A stretch of 64,000 nucleotides of DNA from Pyrrhosoma nymphula (lineage: Eukaryota > Arthropoda > Insecta > Odonata > Coenagrionidae). The notes beneath the pieces were generated by a model. That model saw nothing but the letters and a program-made list of their open reading frames with translations. It made no database searches and was not told the DNA's origin. The stretch is from assembly GCA_963573305.1 (NCBI GenBank), contig OY754327.1:55916244-55980243 (forward strand). The letters run 5' to 3'. A program made the position numbers and the translations under genes. Positions 57,769-64,000 of the stretch are shown here, piece by piece. The first letter of the stretch is position 1; every line of letters begins with the position of its first letter.

Positions 57769-58502
57769 TAAAGTGACCAGACGTCCGGATTTCGCCGGAC
57801 ATGCCCTACTTTTTTTATTAATATGTGAGCGTCCGGCCGGCATTTTTCGATGAAGCAAAATTGTCCGGCTTTCTGCCTTTCAAAAAAATGGTGTACCAAA
57901 TGCTTAAATACAGTATAAAATGTAATATCCGAGGTCAACAGTATTATTTTGTTTATGTCTTTATATGAAAAATATGAATTTTAAAGAGAATTTTGCTGTT
58001 TGTAATGAGACGAGTTTCGGTTCTGCTTCGCGTTAACAGTCACAACGCTCGCAACAGAGTCTGGCTGTTCTGGTATTTAGATTAATTTCCGCTTCCTTCT
58101 CCAGTTTACGTATCATTGTTTTAACCCGCGATAGCACGCGCCCTTTTTGTTACACGAGAACACGCGGGGTGGGGAAAAGATCGAAAGGAGGACAACTAAA
58201 TAATTCAAAGAATCGTTATTAGACACTTTTGTCAAAAAAAATGTTTGACTTACAAAATATGTTGAACTTGAAGTAACAAAGTTACAAAATGTTTCATGGA
58301 GGACATAAAAAAGGCAACATTTTCTGATTTTCAGTGAGAAGCATTTTTGTTTACTCATCGTCTCCATTGACATTTTGCCGCATGACATACAAGTAAAAAG
58401 CAAATGAAAAGGAATTTAATGTGTTGTCAGGCTTTTTTTCAAAATGTCCTGCTTTATTCCTTCAAATGTCCTGCTTTTGAAAATTTTGATCTGGTCACTC
58501 TA
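57769..58502. mobile_element. hAT-type non-autonomous element inside piggyBac
   Basis: The ends are TAAAGTGACCAGACGTCCGG and, inverted, TAGAGTGACCAGATC. Subterminal GTCCGG/CCGGAC motifs repeat on the left and GTCCTGCTTT motifs on the right. The flanking octamers GTTATAGT (57,761-57,768) and GGTGTAGT (58,503-58,510) agree at 6 of 8 positions. Excising the element and one octamer places AYYN directly before SVRRSL of the transposase in frame, which confirms both boundaries. No transposase frame is found inside. Confidence 0.85.
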
Positions 58503-59412
58503 GGTGTAGTACGCCGAAATCTGATCATAAATACCAATCCCTTTTTTTAGCATTGCTATAAGCTAATACGCAATGAGACTTACTGGCATTAGCTGCTCCC
58601 CTCTTTCTTGAAAATAAAAAAACTACAATGTTTTTATGATCTACATTTGAATTTATTATGATGACTGGCCTTTGATCATGCCACTTTGTTACTCTTATTC
58701 CCTTTTCATTTTCTTTCGTGAAAAAATCGCCCTTTTTTTGTTTTTCCTTCGCACACGTCTCTGGGGTTGACTTTCTGGTCGGGTCTCAACGTTCCACTTA
58801 GGTAAGCGTGCTTCTGCAGAAGATCATCCACAAGAGAAACAATGATGTAATACTTGTCCGCATACAAAATCTTTCCCTCATGAAGAAGTTGCGCAATCAA
58901 TAGGAGAACGATTTGATGGGCATGCCCAATCCCACACAACCCAGGAATGTCACTTTTAGCAAAGTAAATCTTGAGATTATACGTGTAAGCTTCAGGAATA
59001 CACAGTTTGTAGCACTTCACGCCATACTTATGTGATTTTCCTGGAAGATATTGCCGAAAAATTAAGTATCCCTCTCAAGGGAAAAATTGACAAATTTGTC
59101 TCGACACATTCACCAGGAGTCAGCGTGGCTCTGAAATTGATGAACAGTAAGTCTAATTATGGCCTTATTTTGGACAGTCTGTTTCCCGTTGCTTCTTCAT
59201 TATTATTGAAATGGAGGCATTTCAATAGCAACTCGAACCGTTTGCCTTTCATTGTTCTCCGTAATATTCTTGTTGGTACAAAGATTTTTTCAACCAATAT
59301 AACCTCACCTTCGGAAGTTGGTTTACACCCACAGTGATAGGCAGGCCCAAAAAGATTTCCGTCTCCTCTTTCTTGATGTCACTCCATTTATGCAACATTG
59401 AGCGCTTTCTAA

Positions 59413-59636
59413 AGGCCATTTTACACGGGGCACGAAATTGCACAACTTAAAACTGCATATTTTTCTCCATCGGGCGTGCAATCATTTTCGAATTTGAGCA
59501 GGGGCTATTTTGCCATCTCGCGTTCATGCATTCGTGCATGCGTTCTTGCAATTCACGGCTTTGCACGATGCAATTTGAAATGCACGTTTGTACTTATATC
59601 AGATTGTGAAATTATGTGCCCCGTGTAAAACAGGCT
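59413..59636. mobile_element. 224-bp PIF/Harbinger-type MITE inside piggyBac
   Basis: The ends are AGGCCATTTTACACGGGGCA and, inverted, AGCCTGTTTTACACGGGGCA. The trinucleotide TAA flanks both sides (59,410-59,412 and 59,637-59,639), matching the TWA target of PIF/Harbinger. Removing the element and one TAA joins ASLSL to RKRSMLHKW of the transposase in frame. The interior contains GAGCAGGGGCTATTTT and TGCATTCGTGCATGCG, the former shared with 27,838-27,890. No coding capacity. Confidence 0.88.
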
Positions 59637-59969
59637 TAAGAGATAGGGAAGCTAATAAGTGCTCCGCATACTTATTTGTTTCTGTCACTAAGATGTTCAT
59701 TACCTCCTCATTCACGAAATACTTACATTCACACATTGGCTCTGAAAGATCGGCATCCACTTTCAACTCCTCGTTTCCAGACAAAAGAAATCCTCGGGTG
59801 GTATCGCTGCTATCTCTCCACGCAGCAGGATGCCTTGCCAAAGTGTCAGCATCCTCTTCATCAGACGATATTTCTTCTACAATATTCTCTGATGGAAAAG
59901 AATCACTGTCTTCATCCTAATCTGATGTTTTATGGGTATCATCAGAATCTGAAGAACCTGACATAATAG

Positions 59970-60885
59970 CTGATCAGTTGAGTATGAAATGAACTCTTCA
60001 GATGGAACGTACCAAATGGATTCAGGGATGCTTTCCAAATTACAATGTCACTCAACCGAGAATTGAACAGAGAATGACTGCAAAAAGAAAATATCCTCAA
60101 ATGCTAAACCTTCCAACGTCCAGTGTTGTAGGAATGTTACACTATCATAAAGAAAAATACATTTTATTCCAAAAGCAAGTGATAAAGGTTAAAATGTAGC
60201 AGAAGCCACATCTGAGATGTTGTTGAAGGCACTCTTTAAAAGCATGAGTGTAAGTCATGGGAAAGTTTAGCTTGTAATCAAGTACGAAGCCACGGTTTAA
60301 TAGGTTTTGCGTGCCTTACAAAGTTATCTGGCCAAGTAGAGCCGAAGCGAAGAAGAGATCGCTACTTTTTCTTTCCTTGGGGGCCCTTCCCTTCCCCCTT
60401 ATTGTCCCAAAACGCTTCTTCCCTCTCGAGAACTTCCTGCTCTCCTCCTCGTCGTAAACTCTGGAGGGCGAAATACCAATGCATCAGGCTAAAGATAGAG
60501 TAACACTTTCGCTCTCATTGTAATTATCCTTACGAAAAATTGTGAATTACAATAATTTATTATTATTATTATTGCTCATTTTTAACTCAAATACTCATTT
60601 ATCATAAAATTAAAATAATAGCACTAACATTTAATCGAAAATATTGTATCAATAGCGAAAAATTGAAAATACTAATTGAAATTTGGGATGGCAATTGTAT
60701 TGCGGGGTGGCATAAGTCCGGGGATTCCAAAATATATAAGCAATATCTAGACTTTACATAGAAATATTATACAAATAAAACGAATTTCCACCAATAGTAA
60801 TGTCTCAATTCGCGAATTTTAATTTTAAAACTACTATAGCTATTAAAATTAGTCTCCATTTATGCGATGTTAACAATATAGGCCG
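59970..60885. other. unassigned DNA
   Basis: It contains a short ATT-repeat run at about 60,557-60,574 and a C/T-rich patch at 60,365-60,450. No gene is recognised. Confidence 0.4.
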
Positions 60886-60889
60886 GTAA

Positions 60890-61400
60890 AGTCCAGGATT
60901 TTGCTTGTTTCCTTCACCAAATATTGGAGTGCCATGGACTAGTTTCCAGTCTTATGGCACTTTATTTTCTAATGAATTGTCAAATATGATTTTAGAAATG
61001 CTGCGATTTAAGGAGGTCAATCCTTGATAAAGCGTGAGGGTAACTCCTCTGGACCTGGGGACTTGTTACATATAATTTTGCGTAATAGTTTTATGAACGC
61101 ATCGCGCATAATAATTGTTTCCCATCAGTTTACTGATGACAGAGAGATCTGCGTCATGCATGGTGTCTTCATTTGTGTAAACACTTTCGAAAAAAGTTTA
61201 TGTTCAGGTTATGTCAATACTGTTGGTGACTACATCGCCATTTTGTATGCCTACGGCTAAAAATTTATCCTGAAGTTCCCTTACGTAACGCCAAAATGGT
61301 TTTCGGCTCTCATCTAATAATTCACATAGCAATTTTTCTTGAAGTTTCGCAGAGCAGTACACCCTATTCTATTTATTTCTGAGCGTTGAAAAATGTTATG
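60890..61400 (-). pseudogene. Jockey/CR1-type non-LTR ORF2 remnant (linker and RT start)
   Basis: The minus strand reads STLRNK, NRVYCSAKLQEKLLCELLDE, SRKPFWRYVRELQDKFLAVG, NGDVVTNSIDIT, FFESVYTNEDTMHDADLSVI and SPGPEELPLRFIKD. This order (RNK-NR--RSAK, FW--V-EL, G--VT, FF-SVFTNED, KSPGPDGIP-RFLKE) is the endonuclease-RT linker and first RT block of Jockey-superfamily LINEs. Stops and shifts are present. The rest of the RT is degraded or absent. It is a different lineage from the LINE tails elsewhere in the window. Confidence 0.8.
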
Positions 61401-61404
61401 GCTA

Positions 61405-62890
61405 TCGTACAAGAAAAAGCAATATCGATGAACTTTGCAAGTTTTAGTTTTTTTATATTGCGTACATGAGGATGTTTCTCGAGTGTCTCAGATGGCGAAT
61501 GTAAAGGGACGCTTTCGGAAGAAAAATTAGAGTTGAAAATGCGATACTCAGAGAACAACATAAGTAATTTGTGGATTATAATCAGTCAAGTATGAAGTGG
61601 AACATTCCTGGAGTAGAGGCGGGAGTGGGGAAATACAAATGAGGGAAGACCCTCAAGAACAGGTCGCAGATCACGGTCTCCCTCTTACCGAGTTCATATC
61701 CCGAGTTCATAAATAACTTATACTCGGAAAATGGGTCATTTATTAGATGAAAAAATTTGTACCCACTTAGAAAATTTTTGTTAATGAGTCTTGGGGAGCA
61801 GAGCAAAAACAAATGGCTTCTTTACGTAAATTTCAGAATGGTTTGAACTACACTGTTCTTAAATACTTGGGGCATTTTTTCCATAAATACCTAGCTTAAT
61901 ATTTCATCAACGTTAACGCGCAAAGAGAAAGTTTTTTTTCCTCACAAGTAGAAGTCCTAGGAAGAGAATGTGTATCACATTTTCAGCCGCACATGAGTGC
62001 CACCTACAGTTGAGTAAGCATATATTTTCTTTCTATGATTTTAAACGAGGAAAATATGGTATTTTACAGAGATCAAATAAAATATTACAGTAATATCCCA
62101 AAAAAACGAATTCATTATATGAGAAATTTAAGATAGCCTCTTTGCCCAATTATTAGGGGAAAATTTCACCAAAATAGCGCAGCACTCCACAAGATCCTGC
62201 ATTCTGGAAATATAGGTGAGTGGGAAGAAAGAGGATGAATTAGAAAAAAAACAGGAAAACGTAGAGGTACCGGAAAAAAGAGAAACTGGATATTGGGTAG
62301 ACTTCCAAGAAGGCCAATTCACTCAGCCCGACCAATATCAGTTCCTTCATGAAGCCCCTGAGCTAAGATTCCTGCTTCCTCCTCTTCTTCCTCCTAGTTT
62401 TCTCTTTTCCTTTGTTCCTATCCATACCTTCTCCCACCTTCCCTCTCGTTTGCTTAGTTCTTATTTTTGGGCCTTTATGCGAGCCAATCATTTCTAACAT
62501 GAGCCCAATTTCCAATTCCATCATTTACGCGTAACCAACATCTTTATAATTCCATCAATCAAACTATTACGATTACTTACTCATGCCTTTTTTTTAGTAA
62601 TAAGACATTACGATACATATCTGTATCATTGCTACTTTTCGTAAAGTCTTTCACAATAAGGAATACCACCAATAGCGTTCGCCGTATCATGGAAAGAATA
62701 TATGTTTTCAGTATATATCATGTATCTCTGTCCATTTATGTAGCTGCAAAATACATGAATACTAACGGTCCCTCTAACATCGGTAGAATACCTATAGTGT
62801 AGTGCATGCTTGTAAGACTTCGCCTCCAGAGAAGCATTAGCGATTTGTGCTAATGCATCAACACTCGTAGTTACACTCACTTAAATAAGG
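61405..62890. other. unassigned DNA
   Basis: AT-rich, with no recognised elements. A 93-codon plus-strand frame at 62,216-62,497 starts with a Lys/Glu-rich segment and becomes P/L-rich. I do not recognise it. Confidence 0.4.
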
Positions 62891-62892
62891 TA

Positions 62893-62967
62893 TAGTGTAA
62901 TGCTTGTAGGCGACTAATCACCCCCTGCCACATACCCTTGAGGGGGCATGCAGGGTATTTTGTAGAT
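62893..62967 (-). repeat. dispersed repeat family A, copy 2
   Basis: Read on the minus strand it begins CATCTACATCTACAAAATAC, followed by the GCATGCCCCCTCAAGGGTAT and GTGGCAGGGGGTGATT blocks, corresponding to 2,618-2,705. The shared order of blocks makes common origin clear. Confidence 0.6.
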
Positions 62968-63097
62968 GTAGATGAAAAATGTGTACAAATAAATATTTGT
63001 TTCATTTCAAAAGTATTTCGCCTTTCATTGGAATCAATAATTTGTACTTTCAAATTGTCTTTATTTTTTAAATGCATGTGAGTGCGATATTCCACAG

Positions 63098-63195
63098 AGG
63101 TTTATCCTATGTGAAATATCTCACTAATGTGCACTTTCGGGTGACTCCGTAAAGGTAAATACCGTAGCTAGTTACGGTATCCTCAAACTGGTATA
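63098..63195 (+). repeat. dispersed repeat family B, copy 2
   Basis: It has CACTAATGTGCACTTTCGGG, TGACTCCGTAAAGG, ATACCGTAGC and ACGGTATCCTCAAA in the order seen at 2,965-3,048. No coding content is seen. Confidence 0.6.
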
Positions 63196-63199
63196 AAAT

Positions 63200-64000
63200 G
63201 CAGCCTTTAGCAACTAACTGAACTACCATTAAAATATATCATTATTGCTCAGCTCCCATGACTTTAATTTTAGCACTGATTAACTCAAAACATTAACAGA
63301 TACTTTTTTATTTACTATTTTTCAAACCAATGCACACTTGGTAAAAATATTTATAAATGAGGATAATATCGAAAACAAGCAAAAACAATGTTGTGGAGGG
63401 CTTCAATACCTTCATGTCCCTGATTCAAAATGTGAATTAATGGAGCGATTTATCCCTGGGTGGGAATTCGAGTGTCCATAGCCTCCAATCCAAGGTTTAT
63501 AATGGTCGGAAGACTTGATATATTGTGTTCGATGAATGGCTTGTTTCGCGAACAGGACGGCCATGAGTTTCCCTACGTTCTCTGAAGTTTGACAATCAAT
63601 CCAGCAAAAAAATACAGGAACAGTTATTCGATTCGAGCCAACCGTATTCATAGACGAGCGTGTTTCGAATCAATTCACCTCGAATATCAGGGCATCCAAG
63701 TGAAAGGCGTAAAAATTTCAAGTTCTCGATATATATGACGCAGAGACGGCCAAATGAAGCATTTTTTCTCTTCCGTACCCAGAATTCCCTGCTCGGTTAT
63801 AAATTTCGCACAACCGTTGCACTGGATTGAAACTTCGACCTTATCGGCAAGGAAAGCGGGAGGGACCCAAAAAGCGTTTTGCAAGCACTGGCAGGCCTTC
63901 TACGTCGGCCTCACAGTAAACATTAGCACTCATGCATACTACGGTAGATTAGATCATGAGCATAAAATTATGGAGTTAGACTGCAGAACGAGCAAGTTTG
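63200..64000. other. unassigned DNA at window end
   Basis: Two minus-strand frames (79 codons at 63,412-63,651 and 65 codons at 63,687-63,884) lie close together, and the region is somewhat richer in GC than its surroundings. I see no domain or convincing splice-site pair, so a gene is neither supported nor excluded. Confidence 0.3.

Larger units (their letters stand above)
57349..59964 (-). pseudogene. piggyBac-family transposase pseudogene with two nested insertions
   Basis: From the ATG at 59,962-59,964 downward: an acidic Ser/Asp N-terminus with one stop, FVNEEVMNILVTETNKYAEH, KWSDIKKEETEIFLGLPITV, a LKCLHFNNNEEATGNRLSKI block, TPGECV, KCYKLCIPEAYTYNLKIY, KILYADKYY, LSGTLR, GIRVTKWHDQRPV, YDQISAYY, SVRRSLRWYKK, and a Cys-rich end (CEDIL..., CEEKPE). 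This is the full domain order of DDE_Tnp_1_7 transposases. Of the three catalytic Asp, the first position reads Asn (ETNLSIFP where the family has IDES-IPF), the second is kept (YADKYY), and the third reads Gly. Several stops and frameshifts add to this, so the protein is dead. I could not identify the piggyBac TIRs or TTAA sites. Confidence 0.9.

Noticed and set aside
1..64000. CRISPR arrays, operons, phage or plasmid features, ribosome binding sites
   Set aside because: None were seen. The retroelements, SINEs and splice-like signals show a eukaryotic nuclear context.

Overview
The window looks like intergenic or intronic DNA from a large, AT-rich, repeat-laden animal genome, most probably an arthropod and likely an insect. 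I base this on: no dense gene array; broken coding remnants of Penelope-like, piggyBac and several non-LTR elements; tRNA-derived and 5S rRNA-derived SINEs; and many small inverted-repeat elements in an A+T-rich background. The species cannot be fixed from sequence alone. There are no operons, CRISPR arrays or phage or plasmid features, and no complete host protein-coding gene that I can defend. The best host-gene candidate is one short GC-rich exon-like block at about 15.8 kb on the minus strand.

Layout. 0-3.3 kb: a weak LINE relic, two dispersed repeats (families A and B, which recur near 63 kb) and a minus-strand tRNA-type SINE. 3.3-8.7 kb: nothing recognisable. 8.7-13.2 kb: four inverted-repeat elements in a row, namely a TIR element, a perfect Penelope-type palindrome with a 12-bp target duplication, a 167-bp fold-back, and a 2.2-kb TIR transposon with AGCTCC-rich ends. 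13-26 kb: mostly unassigned, with GC-rich strand-asymmetric islands, a LINE tail, a 5S-SINE tail and a SINE-like unit. 26-31 kb: a graveyard of LINE tails, ended by a nearly intact Penelope-like insertion (29,887-30,970) with inverted terminal pLTR arms, an open GIY-YIG endonuclease frame, a 30-nt tail and 12-bp target duplications. 32.8 kb: a 222-bp fold-back MITE. 33-36 kb: long purine/pyrimidine-asymmetric islands that produce spurious long ORFs. 39.5-40.7 kb: a SINE cluster (tRNA-type, 5S-type, tRNA-type). 42.9-46.4 kb: LINE tails. 50-54 kb: three copies of one undescribed repeat, one split by a 368-bp MITE, plus a 1.2-kb LINE remnant. 57.3-60 kb: a dead piggyBac transposase gene split by a hAT-type element (8-bp TSD) and a Harbinger-type MITE (3-bp TSD). 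Removing both rejoins the transposase reading frame exactly. 60.9-61.4 kb: a Jockey-type LINE relic.

No host pathway can be read from these parts. They tell a history of nested insertions, not of genes working together. The most informative structures are the two Penelope-type insertions (one coding, one reduced to a perfect palindrome), the doubly interrupted piggyBac gene, the 5S-derived SINE, and the local repeat family at 50-54 kb.
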